64,000 nucleotides of DNA from assembly GCA_023423045.1 (NCBI GenBank), contig JAFAGA010000102.1, positions 62,001 to 126,000 of the forward strand, written 5' to 3'. Shown here piece after piece: positions 34,711-44,548 of this stretch; position 1 is the stretch's first letter, and every line of letters starts with the position of its first letter. Under the pieces are notes generated by a model that saw only the letters and a program-made list of their open reading frames with translations, was not told where the DNA came from and made no database searches. Made by a program: the position numbers and the translations under genes. The DNA comes from Bacillota bacterium (lineage in GTDB: Bacteria; Bacillota; Clostridia; Lachnospirales; Lachnospiraceae).

Positions 34711-35742
34711 ATGAAGAAGGTTACTCTACAAAAAATTGCAGATTCTCTAGGCGTTTCCCGTACCACGGTTTGGAAGGTATTCAGCGGACAGGAAGGTGTT
34801 TCCGAAGCCCTTAGGGATAAAATTATTGCCAAAGCACAGGAGCTGGATTACAAATTTTCGGAAGGCCTTGGTCCTTCTCAAAATTCATCATCCGAGCCTC
34901 CTGTAAATATTGCCGTTGCCGTATGCCGCCCGGAGACCTCCATCTTCTGGCTGGCTATTATTCACCAGATTGCCAAGGAGCTTTCCCGCCACAATGTTAA
35001 TCTGGTCTATACTTACCTGCCCTCCTCTGTTGACGGGAATTACACCCTTCCTGCCTCTCTCACCAACGGCAGCACCCACGGCATCATTATTATGAACGTG
35101 TACAACGAGCAGCTTCTCCGCCTGTTGGCGGCCTCACCTGTTCCCAAAGTGTTTTTAGATACCTCCACCTCAGTTCCTCCGTCCGAATTGAACGGTGATC
35201 TGATTTTAACGGAAAACTATACCAGTATCTCTAAAATTACAGAGCATTTAATTCAGAAGGGCCGAAAGTCCTTTGGTTTTATCGGTGATATCAACTATGC
35301 CAAATCAAATTATGAACGCTTTGAGGGTTTCTCCAGAACCCTGCTCCGGCATGGGCTGCCCGTTCATCCGGAACTGAACCTGACCGGCTCCATCGGCATT
35401 GATACCTATAAAGAAGAGATTGAGGCTTTTCTCGATACCCTTCCTTATATGCCGGATGCTTTTGTCTGTGCGAACGATTATGTGGGCTGCATTTTGATAC
35501 AACTGCTGGCAAAACGGGGAATTCGCATACCTGAGGAGGTAGCCCTCTCCGGTTTTGACGCAAACACAGAAAATTCTCTGGCAGAGAATCTGACCACAGT
35601 ACAGGTATTCAATCAAAGCATTGGTTTCCGCCTGGCTCTGCAGATTCTCTACCGTATTCAGTACCCTAATGTTCCATACGAAACCATCTATGTAACTTCC
35701 AATGTTATCTTCCGTGGTTCTACCGGGGACCAGGAAATATAA
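34711..35742 (+). CDS. LacI family transcriptional regulator
   Basis: A 343-residue DNA-binding regulator. The N-terminal LacI helix-turn-helix is clear (VTLQKIADSLGVSRTTVWKVFSG, residues 4-26), followed by the hinge region and a periplasmic-binding-protein-like effector domain ending in the FDANTENSL segment. There is no good ribosome binding site before ATG 34711 or before an in-frame GTG at 34690; I prefer the ATG because the domain starts there. A bidirectional terminator follows at 35783-35828. It probably controls the divergent glycan operon and the CBM9-like gene. LacI proteins normally bind inverted repeats, so the phased TGAACA repeats may belong to another factor. Confidence 0.9.
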   Translation: MKKVTLQKIADSLGVSRTTVWKVFSGQEGVSEALRDKIIAKAQELDYKFSEGLGPSQNSSSEPPVNIAVAVCRPETSIFWLAIIHQIAKELSRHNVNLVYTYLPSSVDGNYTLPASLTNGSTHGIIIMNVYNEQLLRLLAASPVPKVFLDTSTSVPPSELNGDLILTENYTSISKITEHLIQKGRKSFGFIGDINYAKSNYERFEGFSRTLLRHGLPVHPELNLTGSIGIDTYKEEIEAFLDTLPYMPDAFVCANDYVGCILIQLLAKRGIRIPEEVALSGFDANTENSLAENLTTVQVFNQSIGFRLALQILYRIQYPNVPYETIYVTSNVIFRGSTGDQEI

Positions 35743-35782
35743 CGTCGGATGCTATTTACAGCCAGGTTATTCGGCTGAAAAC

Positions 35783-35828
35783 AAAAAGACTGCCGCAAAA
35801 GGCATATGCCTTCTGCGACAGTCTTTTT
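35783..35828. terminator. Bidirectional terminator between convergent genes
   Basis: AAAAAGACTGCCGCA and TGCGACAGTCTTTTT form a long stem with one mismatch around a 16-base loop containing GGCATATGCC; A- and T-tracts on either side. Confidence 0.9.
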
Positions 35829-35837
35829 ATTCCATTC

Positions 35838-37079
35838 CTATTCATCTGTAAAATATTCATCCAGCTTTCTCACAAACTCCTCCGGCACCGCTCTTTTCAG
35901 CGGCATCACCTCAGCCTGTGCCAGTCCCTCGGCGATACATCCGAGAACACAAGCGCTCCTCTCCAGAGACCAGGGCGAAATCAGAGCAATTGTATCATGG
36001 CGGGTATGCATTCCGAACCCATCGCGGTTAAGCGTCATCGCCGGGATACCTTTCCATGCGAAGGTATTGGAATCACTGCCCCATATGCCACGGATGAAGG
36101 AAACGCCCATTCCTGCTTCATGCACCATGTAAGAGAGCATCTGGCAGACCGACTCTTCTGCTGCCACGCCAATCACTGTTCCGCCAATTAGCTGCCCGGC
36201 CAGATCCACATTCATATTAAACCTGTGCCGGACAAGCTCCTCTTCATGCTTCTCTACATAAGCCCTGCTCCCCCAAAGCCCTGTTTCCTCTGCTCCAAAC
36301 CAGAGGAACTCCATAGTCCTTCTTGGAGGATGCTCCTTGAAATACCGTGCAAGCTCCATGATAATGGCGGCACCTGCCATATTATCGTAGGCCCCCGGAC
36401 CTTGAGGAACAGAGTCATAATGGGCACTCAGGGTCAATATTTCCTCAGCCTTATCACTTCCTTCTATCCTGGCCGCAATATTTCGGGAGATACGTGTCAC
36501 TTTTTTCTGTCTCAGAGTCAGCTTCACCCGGGATGCTCCTTTTTCCACCAGCTCCACGGCATCCTTATAATGCAGATTTACTCCCTGAATGGGAGTGCTC
36601 CGGACACCTCTTAGCGTGCAGCCGGAAGGGTTTAAATCCTCTCCCTCGTCAATGGGCGTACCGGAGATCGTCACAAAGCCTGCTGCCTGCGCCTTTACAA
36701 GACTTTGATACATCTCCTTTTTTACCGGGCCGTTTACCATGACAATCTTTCCCTTTGCAAAGGAAAGGCTGATCTCATCTCCGTTTTCGATATAAAGAAA
36801 CTCCGCCTCCACCCCTTCCGAAGGTGTATTCCCGCACCTTTTGTAACCGGCTGCGCGGTATTCTTTTTCATATGGTTCTGTAACTATCAGGCATTCCTCT
36901 ACCATTTCATATGCTGTAAATTCAAATTCCTCTATGCGACCGGTCAGCCCTAACTTTCGAAGTTCTTCCAGAATCCCTCCGGCCGCGCGGCGCTCTCCGG
37001 AGGTTCCCGCTTCGCGGATATAATTAAACCGGTCCACAAACTCATATTGTCTCTTCCCGCTGATTTTACTCTTATCCAT
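35838..37079 (-). CDS. M28 family zinc aminopeptidase
   Basis: A 413-residue peptidase with two zinc ions. Residues 100-190 look like an inserted PA-type domain. Zinc-site residues: H220 in LSAHYDSV, D232 in GAYDNMAG, the E264-E265 pair in FGAEETGLWGS, a later Asp in NVDLAGQ and the final His in MHTRHDTI. There is no signal peptide, so it likely trims peptides in the cytoplasm. I chose ATG 37079, with GAGGAGATGGG upstream; the frame to 37187 overlaps the cutC stop. It follows cutC by 37 bp. A role in handling peptides from glycoproteins is possible, not shown. Confidence 0.9.
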   Translation of the reverse strand: MDKSKISGKRQYEFVDRFNYIREAGTSGERRAAGGILEELRKLGLTGRIEEFEFTAYEMVEECLIVTEPYEKEYRAAGYKRCGNTPSEGVEAEFLYIENGDEISLSFAKGKIVMVNGPVKKEMYQSLVKAQAAGFVTISGTPIDEGEDLNPSGCTLRGVRSTPIQGVNLHYKDAVELVEKGASRVKLTLRQKKVTRISRNIAARIEGSDKAEEILTLSAHYDSVPQGPGAYDNMAGAAIIMELARYFKEHPPRRTMEFLWFGAEETGLWGSRAYVEKHEEELVRHRFNMNVDLAGQLIGGTVIGVAAEESVCQMLSYMVHEAGMGVSFIRGIWGSDSNTFAWKGIPAMTLNRDGFGMHTRHDTIALISPWSLERSACVLGCIAEGLAQAEVMPLKRAVPEEFVRKLDEYFTDE

Positions 37080-37116
37080 GTCCCATCTCCTCATGCTTCC
37101 CGGCAATAGCAACGCT

Positions 37117-37863
37117 TTATAGCTCCTCCAATACCTGCCTTGCCTGCCGAATCTCCTCCTCCCGGGTACGATAAATTGTATATTCACTAAAAGAGGGCAG
37201 CCCCATATTCACTTCTTCCTTCCGGTAACGCATGGCGCTGTTCAAGGCCTCTTTTCCCGACATATGATAGGCTGTCACACCGGAAGCCGGATACAGCTGA
37301 CGTATTACAGCCGCATTCACACCGCCTCCCGCCTGGATACAAATCCTTCCCCGGCTCTTTTCCTCCAGACTTTTCAGAAGCGGAATTCCCTCCGTACATA
37401 GATTCTTCTGCCCCGAGGTAAGAATCGTATCGATTCCCAAGCCGACAGCTCGTTCCATCGTTTCATAAGGATCCGCGCTCATATCAAATGCCCGGTGCAG
37501 CGTCACAGACATCCCCTGGGCCTCCTGCATCAGGCTATACATCGCCTTACGGTCCAGGGTGCCCTCCGGTTCAAGAATACCTATCACAACTCCTTCGGCT
37601 CCCAATTCCCGGAACATTCTAACCTCTTCCTTCATCATGGAATACTCATAGGAGGTATAACAGAAATCTCCAAACCGCGGGCGGATTAATACATGAAGCG
37701 GGATTTGACTATGCTTTTTAATCTCCTCGAACAATTTGGGGCTGGGAGTGGTTCCCCCAATCACAATATTTTGGCAGAGTTCAATTCTTGTGGCACCACC
37801 GCGCTCACCTGCCAGAACAGATTCCACGGAATCTGCGCACACTTCCAATATAAAATCTTTCAC
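37117..37863 (-). CDS. cutC: CutC family protein
   Basis: A 248-residue TIM-barrel protein. It opens with LEVCADSVESVLAGERGGATRIELCQN, the strongly conserved CutC start, followed by GGTTPSPKL, IRPRFGDFCYTS, FVIG-like VVIGILEPEGTLD, VTLHRAFDMS and ILTSGQ with IQAGGGVN. Once linked to copper tolerance in E. coli, the family has no established biochemical activity; the conserved barrel suggests a sugar-phosphate-like or nucleotide-like ligand. AAGGGTGAAAG precedes the ATG. It forms a two-gene unit with the M28 peptidase. Confidence 0.9.
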   Translation of the reverse strand: MKDFILEVCADSVESVLAGERGGATRIELCQNIVIGGTTPSPKLFEEIKKHSQIPLHVLIRPRFGDFCYTSYEYSMMKEEVRMFRELGAEGVVIGILEPEGTLDRKAMYSLMQEAQGMSVTLHRAFDMSADPYETMERAVGLGIDTILTSGQKNLCTEGIPLLKSLEEKSRGRICIQAGGGVNAAVIRQLYPASGVTAYHMSGKEALNSAMRYRKEEVNMGLPSFSEYTIYRTREEEIRQARQVLEEL

Positions 37864-38069
37864 CCTTGCTCATCCTCCTCTTCACCGGTCTATGGCCAAA
37901 GGGCAACTTTCCCTTTGAAATTCTCTTATATTGTATCTTATCCCACCATCTTTTACAAAGAATTATTTCACAAGAAAAACCGGGCGGTTCAAAAGGCACA
38001 CATGGAATTAAAAGTACATATTTACACCCCTTCATAGAAAGACTACTATTAAAATTGAAATTCAACAGC

Positions 38070-38100
38070 ATAGGCGGCAGAATTAGAGTTTGCTGCCTAT
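38070..38100. promoter_or_regulatory. Inverted repeat upstream of the sulfatase, possible operator
   Basis: ATAGGCGGCA and TGCTGCCTAT are 10-bp arms with one G-U mismatch, 11 bases apart, 58 bp before the sulfatase start. It overlaps a possible promoter (TTGAAA near 38055, 17-bp spacer, CAGAAT). Confidence 0.4.
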
Positions 38101-38157
38101 TATTATGGCAAGCCATGGACCAACAAGAAGATTAACACAGAAAGGAATGATTTCATA

Positions 38158-39630
38158 ATGAAGCCAAATATACTGCTGATAACAACGGATACTCTTCGGT
38201 GCGATGCACTGCATTGTATGGGGAGCACCTTTGCCGTTTCACCAAACCTGGATCGCCTGGCCCGGGAGGGGGTTCTTTTCCGGCAGGCTCACACCGCTTC
38301 TCCGGTTTGCGCACCGGCCCGTTGTTCCCTGCTGACCGGTGTCCACACGCATATTCATGGCTGCGTGGAAAACGGTATCTCCCGCAGGACAGAGCTTCCG
38401 GCATTCCCCGACTTCCTGAAGGAGCAGGGATATTACAATATCATGGTTGGAAAGACCCATTTTGAGCCGGTGCCGGAGTCCTTTGACGCAACATGTATTA
38501 CCGGGGAAAAAGGTCAGAACATCGATGACAGCTACGCAGAATATCTTAGGGGCCACAATATTGCAAGAACGGAGAAAAACATTCCGGAGGAACACTTTTT
38601 AGATAAGTTTTTGATAGATAGAACCATCGGGGAGATTGATGAGGCCCTCCAGAAGGAGAAAGGCCCCTTCTTTGCCTTCTGCTCGCTGCCCAGCCCTCAT
38701 TCCCCCATTGATCCTCCGGGAAAATGGGCACATCTTTATGATGATACGGTGCTGCCTCCTTTGAACTATTCAACATCTGAGGAGGAGCATTATCCGGAAC
38801 ATATGCGAAGACTTGTGGGCAAACCGGACGAAGAAGAACGTGCCTATCTGGGCGAGGCCCTTGCCCGCTATGCAGATACCCATTGCGGCGTAAAAGATGC
38901 AGGGCCGGAGTACATAGAAAATTTGAGAAAGCGTTATTATGGACTGGCCGCATACGTGGACTTTCAGATTGGAAGACTCCTGTATTATCTGGACGAGAAA
39001 GGGCTCAGAGAGAACACCTTGATTATTTTCTCCTCCGATCATGGACAGGAGTACTTCGACCATGGCTTTAACAACAAACATAATTACCATGATGCTTCCT
39101 GGCGGATTCCGCTTATTATGAGCCTGCCAGGCACTCTTTTGGCAGGTGAAACCAGGGACTATGCTATCTGGACCGATATTCCCGCCACCATTCTTGGAGC
39201 TGCGGGCACCGCGTGCAACACCTTCCAGGGCTTTGATCTTTTCACTCCGCTGACCGAAGGAATGCCTTCGCCAAGAAAGTGCGCGGTCGGTACCCTCTAC
39301 ATGTCGGCGGCGGTGGCAACCGACCGCTGGAAGCTGGAATATTATTTTGAAGAAGGAAGAGGAAGGCTCTTCGACCGGCAGAGCGACCCGCAGGAACAGC
39401 AGGACTTATATGACGAAGAGGCATATCAAGAGGTCAGGAACCATTTGGTTACGGCACTCCTTTGCTGGAGAGCCGCCTCTGCAGATATCTGGTACCTGAA
39501 AAACAACCGCTCCGGAGGAGGGCCCGTAGCCAAAAGATTGGAGCTCCAGACCATGAAGATGAAAGGAACCGACGCAGAAGAACGGCTGCAGGCTGAACTT
39601 ATATCACTGAATGGCCGTAAGCCAAATTAG
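38158..39630 (+). CDS. Type I sulfatase (Cys type)
   Basis: A 490-residue alkaline phosphatase-superfamily hydrolase removing sulfate esters. The formylglycine site is C51 in SPVCAPARCSLLTG, matching C-x-P-x-R; metal ligands include D11 (LLITTDTLRCD), and the later SDHGQEYFDHG region. There is no signal peptide, so it acts inside the cell on imported sulfated sugars. Conversion of Cys51 needs an anaerobic sulfatase-maturating enzyme, which is not encoded in the window. It is transcribed alone on the plus strand and converges on the ABC exporter gene with a 12-bp gap. Sulfated host glycans or mucin fragments are likely substrates (inference). Confidence 0.93.
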   Translation: MKPNILLITTDTLRCDALHCMGSTFAVSPNLDRLAREGVLFRQAHTASPVCAPARCSLLTGVHTHIHGCVENGISRRTELPAFPDFLKEQGYYNIMVGKTHFEPVPESFDATCITGEKGQNIDDSYAEYLRGHNIARTEKNIPEEHFLDKFLIDRTIGEIDEALQKEKGPFFAFCSLPSPHSPIDPPGKWAHLYDDTVLPPLNYSTSEEEHYPEHMRRLVGKPDEEERAYLGEALARYADTHCGVKDAGPEYIENLRKRYYGLAAYVDFQIGRLLYYLDEKGLRENTLIIFSSDHGQEYFDHGFNNKHNYHDASWRIPLIMSLPGTLLAGETRDYAIWTDIPATILGAAGTACNTFQGFDLFTPLTEGMPSPRKCAVGTLYMSAAVATDRWKLEYYFEEGRGRLFDRQSDPQEQQDLYDEEAYQEVRNHLVTALLCWRAASADIWYLKNNRSGGGPVAKRLELQTMKMKGTDAEERLQAELISLNGRKPN

Positions 39631-39642
39631 TGCGCCGGCATC

Positions 39643-41463
39643 CTAGGCCGTATAATACTGAGCCTGTTTATGATACAGGGAAGCATAGATTCCGTTATTT
39701 TTCAGCAGCTGAGCATGATCTCCTCTTTCGGCGATATGCCCTCCATCCAGGACCAGGATATCATCACAAAACTTACAGCTGCTCATCCTGTGGGAAATAT
39801 ATATTGCAGTCTTTCCCTGTATCATGTCGTTAAAATGTTCATAAATTTCCGCCTCCGCCAGGGGGTCCAGCGCCGCGGTGGGTTCATCCAGAATAACGAA
39901 GGGGCCGTCCTTGTATAATGCCCTGGCAATCGCCAGTTTCTGCGCTTCCCCTCCGGACACCTCAATGCCTTCACCGTTGTTCCGGTATAACCTGGAGTGA
40001 AGTCCTTCGGACATTGCCCCCACACGTTTCTTCAGACCTGCCTGCTCCAGCGCCTTCCACATACGGTCCTCCTCAATCTCCTCCCCTGCTGCAATATTAT
40101 CCTTCAGGGGCAGGGATAGAAGCTTGAAATCCTGGAAAACCACAGAGAATATCCTGGTATATTCTGAATAATCATAATATTTAATGTCAATGCCGTTTAA
40201 CAATATCCGCCCCTGGGTGGGCTCATACAGGCGGCATAGAAGCTTGACCAGCGTTGTTTTGCCAGCGCCGTTTCTGCCGACGACGGCAAATTTCTCGCCA
40301 ATCTTGAAGCTTAGATTGATATCCTTTAATATCAGCTCCTTCGTCCCCGGGTAATGAAAACTCACATCCTCAAAGACAAACTCATAGTCGGCATCGGTAC
40401 GTTTTTCAACCGGAAGAGTTCCGGTATAATGGGTGCTGGGTCTGTTAATAAACTCATAATAGGTATTCAAATATTCCATTCGATAGGAATAAGCGTTAAA
40501 CTCCGTGATCCCGCTGCGGACCGATCCGGTCAGCTGAAGGACCGCGCCTGCATACATCAGCACATCACCTATGCTGATAATCCCATGAATCGCATTGATG
40601 CCGATTACGATGTACACCAGCCCTGAGGCTAACTGGGTCAATATCATAACAATTCCCGTATAATACCCGTCGGTAATTCCCCACTTAAGATATACATTGC
40701 TGACTTTTTTCATCAGCTCTCTCATATGCTTGCTTAACAACGCCTGCATGGAATAAATTCTTATATCCTTTCCGTTTTGATAGTTGGTAATTAAGGAGAT
40801 CAGATAAAAGGATAGGGAATTAATATGTTCATTTTTTTTGCCTACTTCATAATACTTTTTGTAGGATGCGGCGGAGAGTCGGAGACAGATCGTCATAACC
40901 GCTGCAAAGACAGCCAGTATTCCAAGGATGGACCAGAAGGAAACGCTGCTGCCATCGTTTGCATTTACCCGAAACAGAAGGCTCACCACGAAGACAAAGG
41001 AAAATAGAGTAGCAAATACCTGCTCAGCCATATTATAGATACTCTGTATCTGGCTGCCGATGCCTCCGGCGCCATTCTCCCCTCCTCTCACCCTTCGGAT
41101 GGCATCCATGGTCTCCGTCTTTTCAAATTCCTCGTACTCCATAGAGAAAGCCTTGCCGGCAGTTCTAAGATAAATCGTATCATTGCAGGCATCCCCAAGC
41201 ACTTCTATGGTCTGCTTGCAAGCCTGAGAAATCAGATTCAATACCAGGGTGCTGCTAAGAAGAATGACCACATACAGCACACAATCCTCGTAGCTCTTGC
41301 TTAGGACCAGATCAAGTATTTTCGAGTAAAATACCAATTGGATAAAAGGCTGGGCCGCACCGGCAAGAGCCCCCAGAATCATAATCCATATGATATTGGC
41401 GTGATCCTTTTTAATCAGCTTTAAAAAGTGGCTGAAATCAAGCCATATTTTCTTGAACTTCAT
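39643..41463 (-). CDS. ABC exporter, fused permease and ATPase (second half of a pair)
   Basis: A 606-residue half-transporter. Residues 1-330 form a six-segment exporter membrane domain; the ATPase part has Walker A GRNGAGKTTL, signature VSGGEAQ, Walker B FVILDEPTAALD and the switch His in YISHRMSS. All nucleotide-site motifs look intact. ATG 41463 follows AAGGAGGGAG and overlaps the end of the partner gene by 26 bp, so the two are translated together and likely form a heterodimer. No protease domain is present. Substrate unknown: lipid, peptide or drug. Confidence 0.9.
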   Translation of the reverse strand: MKFKKIWLDFSHFLKLIKKDHANIIWIMILGALAGAAQPFIQLVFYSKILDLVLSKSYEDCVLYVVILLSSTLVLNLISQACKQTIEVLGDACNDTIYLRTAGKAFSMEYEEFEKTETMDAIRRVRGGENGAGGIGSQIQSIYNMAEQVFATLFSFVFVVSLLFRVNANDGSSVSFWSILGILAVFAAVMTICLRLSAASYKKYYEVGKKNEHINSLSFYLISLITNYQNGKDIRIYSMQALLSKHMRELMKKVSNVYLKWGITDGYYTGIVMILTQLASGLVYIVIGINAIHGIISIGDVLMYAGAVLQLTGSVRSGITEFNAYSYRMEYLNTYYEFINRPSTHYTGTLPVEKRTDADYEFVFEDVSFHYPGTKELILKDINLSFKIGEKFAVVGRNGAGKTTLVKLLCRLYEPTQGRILLNGIDIKYYDYSEYTRIFSVVFQDFKLLSLPLKDNIAAGEEIEEDRMWKALEQAGLKKRVGAMSEGLHSRLYRNNGEGIEVSGGEAQKLAIARALYKDGPFVILDEPTAALDPLAEAEIYEHFNDMIQGKTAIYISHRMSSCKFCDDILVLDGGHIAERGDHAQLLKNNGIYASLYHKQAQYYTA

Positions 41464-43291
41464 AAGCTCCCTCCTTATAATACTTGCTCTGCACCTCAAA
41501 CATCCTGGCATAGCTGCCGTTTTGCTTCATAAGTGCCTCGTGGCCGCCCTCTTCTACAATTCTTCCTTCCTCCAGAAACAGGATATAATCACAGAATCTG
41601 GTGGACGCAAGCCTGTGTGAAATGAATACCGAGGTTCTGTCCTTAAGAAGCTTTTGATAATTCTCGTACAGCTCACTTTCCGCTATGGCATCCAATGCGG
41701 CGGTGGGTTCATCAAGAATCAGAAGCTTTGCCTCCTTGTACAGGGCTCTGGCCAGCATCAGCTTTTGCAGTTCACCTCCGGACAGCTGAATTCCGCTTTC
41801 CTCCATATCCTTATTCAGATAAGTATCCATGCCCCGCTCCAGCTGCTCCACCTTGCTTTGGAGGCCTGATCGCTCCAATACCTCCTCTACCTTTTCTCTG
41901 ACGGTTTCCTCGCAGGCAGAACCGCTGATATTTTCTGCAATGGTAAAGGAAATAGTCATCGCATCCTGGAATACAACCGCTATTTGTTTAAAATATTCCT
42001 TAATGTTTATTTCCTTCATATCGATACTGTTAACCAGAATGCGGCCCCGGGTAGGGCGATAAAATCCGCACATCAGCTTAACAAGGGTGGTTTTACCTGC
42101 ACCGTTGATTCCCACCAGGGCCAGCTTTTCTCCCTTTTTGATATGGAAGCTTACATCCTTCAGCACCTCCTCCTCCGCACCTTCATAACGGAAGGATACA
42201 TGGTCAAAGACAATATCCAGCGCCATGTCCCCATATTCCGGGCTCCTTTCCCGGGTATGGCCAAAATGCTTCTCTGCCTCCAGGAATTCCCGGTAATCAC
42301 AGATGGAAAGATGAAAGCGTCCGATTTCCGCATAATCCTCAGTAATCTTTGAGAACCAACGGGCAAAACCGCTGACAATACCAAGATAGAGAACAAAATA
42401 GGATACCTCCAGTCCATGAATGAGAAGGTAGATCAAATAACCATAGCATACCCCGTCCCGTAAAAATCTCAGTATAATTCCTACCACATCATTGAGATAA
42501 TAGCAGCTGCGAATTTTTGTCTTTATCCTTCTTATCTCATGATTGGCCTTTTGATATACACGTCCGATCAAATGATTCAACTGATAAAGCCGGATATCCT
42601 TGCCTGCTTTCAGATCAAATGCCTGCTCCTGAAGATACCTCTGGGTAACCTCGATCTTTGCCATGGCATCCTTTTTGTTATGCTCATACTGCTTTGCCCG
42701 ATGAAAGGACAGCATCTGCAGCAAGGATATGATCAGCAGCAAAAGCAGAATCACCGGGTGGACAAGGCTGATAATGCATGCGTAAGTGATTAATCCCAGA
42801 ATGTTCGACAAGAGGCTGACGTTTCTGTGCATAAAGCCTTCTATGCCACGATCATTGCTGCTGAGGCAATCCATGGCCTTTTCCATATCATTTCTTACCT
42901 TTTCCTTTTCCAGAAGATGATAGTCCATATGGAGGCATCTGTCTACCAGCTCTGTCCAGAAGACATCACACCGCAGGTCAATATACTGCATTCTGTTTCT
43001 GGAGATCAGAAAAGTGCTGATCGCTGCAATCACTCCATAGATTAGAAAGACGAGAAACAAAGTACCGGTAAATTCCGCTACGGCAACTTTCCTGGCAATC
43101 AAACCAACCACAACAGACGGAATTATAACAGCTCCAAAGGGTGTAAGGACATTGAAAATTACCTCCGCCACCCCATAGAGCACCATCGATTTACGGAACT
43201 TCCACATGTTCTTATACACATATGCATAATTACCGGCCATGGAATATGCTGTCTTCTGTTTTTTCTTTTTCACTTTTTTATCGACTTTCAT
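41438..43291 (-). CDS. ABC exporter, fused permease and ATPase (first half of a pair)
   Basis: A 617-residue half-transporter with a Lys-rich N-terminus (KKVKKKKQK), a six-segment membrane domain, and an ATPase with Walker A GINGAGKTTL, signature LSGGELQ, Walker B LLILDEPTAALD and FISHRLAS. ATG 43291 has GGAGG five bases upstream; an in-frame GTG four codons earlier is less likely. A terminator at 43405-43439 separates it from the sensor kinase gene upstream, so the exporter pair may have its own promoter or depend on read-through. The neighbouring LytTR regulator probably controls it. Confidence 0.9.
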   Translation of the reverse strand: MKVDKKVKKKKQKTAYSMAGNYAYVYKNMWKFRKSMVLYGVAEVIFNVLTPFGAVIIPSVVVGLIARKVAVAEFTGTLFLVFLIYGVIAAISTFLISRNRMQYIDLRCDVFWTELVDRCLHMDYHLLEKEKVRNDMEKAMDCLSSNDRGIEGFMHRNVSLLSNILGLITYACIISLVHPVILLLLLIISLLQMLSFHRAKQYEHNKKDAMAKIEVTQRYLQEQAFDLKAGKDIRLYQLNHLIGRVYQKANHEIRRIKTKIRSCYYLNDVVGIILRFLRDGVCYGYLIYLLIHGLEVSYFVLYLGIVSGFARWFSKITEDYAEIGRFHLSICDYREFLEAEKHFGHTRERSPEYGDMALDIVFDHVSFRYEGAEEEVLKDVSFHIKKGEKLALVGINGAGKTTLVKLMCGFYRPTRGRILVNSIDMKEINIKEYFKQIAVVFQDAMTISFTIAENISGSACEETVREKVEEVLERSGLQSKVEQLERGMDTYLNKDMEESGIQLSGGELQKLMLARALYKEAKLLILDEPTAALDAIAESELYENYQKLLKDRTSVFISHRLASTRFCDYILFLEEGRIVEEGGHEALMKQNGSYARMFEVQSKYYKEGAYEVQENMA

Positions 43292-43404
43292 GTTATCCTC
43301 CACCTTATCCCCTATAAATCAGATCTCCTATAATCCGCCATAGGAAAGCTTTGTTTTCTTTCATTGATCGATATATCAGGTATAACATAAAAACGGCTGC
43401 AGTA

Positions 43405-43439
43405 TTAAAAAAATGCACGAACAGCCTGCTTTCGTGCAT
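43405..43439 (-). terminator. Terminator between sensor kinase and exporter genes
   Basis: On the minus strand ATGCACGAA, 9-base loop, TTCGTGCAT and seven T: a perfect 9-bp stem. It lies 80 bp after the kinase stop and 114 bp before the exporter start. Confidence 0.88.
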
Positions 43440-43519
43440 GAATGGAATGATTTAGGCACCAAAAGCACCTTTGATGATTTCGATACACACTTTTTGACGC
43501 TCAAACCACAGAATACAAA

Positions 43520-44548
43520 TTACAACGGCAGAAGAATCTCCGTAACAAACACTCCCGGCTCATTCTTTCTGTTAATGAAACCGCCGTATTTCTCAACAAT
43601 CTTATTAATGCGCTTCAGACCATGCCCATGATTTCCTCTCTTGGCTGTAATATATTCCTCGTCCAGCTTTCTCACGATCTCTCCGGTACCATTGGTTATC
43701 GTTATGTAAAGCTGTTTTTTTAAAACACCGATGTACAGCCGGATAAACCGTCCGCTTTCTCCGGCTTCAAGCTTCTCACAGGCTTCCACCGCGTTATCGA
43801 TGAGATTGCCAATGAGGACACATAGATCAAGATCGGACACCGTAAGCTCCGGGGGCACCTCCGCCTTATAGTTTATTTCAATATCCCCTTTTAGAGCCAA
43901 GGATAGCTTGGAATTCAGAATCGCGTCCAGATTGACATTGCCGGTTTCAATCAGCGTATTGACCTTGTCCAGATCTTCTTCCAGCTTATCCAGATAGACC
44001 CTGGCTTCCTTGGCCTGGTCCAGCATCAGGTGTGCTTTCAAGGTCTGAAGATGGTTGTGGTAATCATGTCTCCAGCCGCGCATGGTCATATAGATATTCT
44101 GAACCTCACTCACCTGCCTGGATAATACCATATTCTGATATTGGGCAGCACTTTCCTCGTAGGTCTTTTTCATGTACCTCTGATTGCTTTCAGCAAGAAA
44201 ATAGATAAACAGCAATACAAACTCATTCATTACGGTCAGACCGGGATATTGACAGGCGCCGCCGGCGATGATCAAAACCACCAGAATAAACAGCAGATGA
44301 AAGGCCGGCGACATCCGGTAATTAAATATTTGCAGCATCTCAAAGGAAAACAACACCAATAGAGTTAATATCAGCAGATTAGTATCCAGGACTTTCAGAA
44401 ACCAATGCGCCGCCGCCCAGAAAGCACCTGCAGATAAGATGAGGAAAAGGGCCTTCCACCAGTGTTTTCTAACATCAGCCTTAACAATGCGCATTATATT
44501 ATAAAGCATCAGGATAACCAACGGTATGAGCTTCAAAATCTCAATCAT
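43520..44548 (-). CDS. AgrC-like GHKL sensor histidine kinase
   Basis: A 342-residue membrane kinase. The first 120 residues contain about four hydrophobic segments and no large outer domain, as in AgrC/VirS peptide sensors. The phospho-acceptor is H161 in RGWRHDYHNHL. The GHKL ATPase follows with LIGNLIDNAVEACEK (N-box) and GNHGHGLKRINKIVEKYGG. It overlaps the regulator stop by four bases (ATGA), so the two are coupled. No agrB or agrD-like gene lies nearby, so the signal is probably not an autoinducer made here; the adjacent exporter pair hints at a sensed peptide or drug (inference). Confidence 0.9.
   Translation of the reverse strand: MIEILKLIPLVILMLYNIMRIVKADVRKHWWKALFLILSAGAFWAAAHWFLKVLDTNLLILTLLVLFSFEMLQIFNYRMSPAFHLLFILVVLIIAGGACQYPGLTVMNEFVLLFIYFLAESNQRYMKKTYEESAAQYQNMVLSRQVSEVQNIYMTMRGWRHDYHNHLQTLKAHLMLDQAKEARVYLDKLEEDLDKVNTLIETGNVNLDAILNSKLSLALKGDIEINYKAEVPPELTVSDLDLCVLIGNLIDNAVEACEKLEAGESGRFIRLYIGVLKKQLYITITNGTGEIVRKLDEEYITAKRGNHGHGLKRINKIVEKYGGFINRKNEPGVFVTEILLPL

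Noticed and set aside
43440..43519. Possible small signal peptide gene between the sensor kinase and its terminator
   Set aside because: A frame ending in EIIKGAFGA is open on the minus strand but has no ATG and no ribosome binding site; it is probably non-coding.
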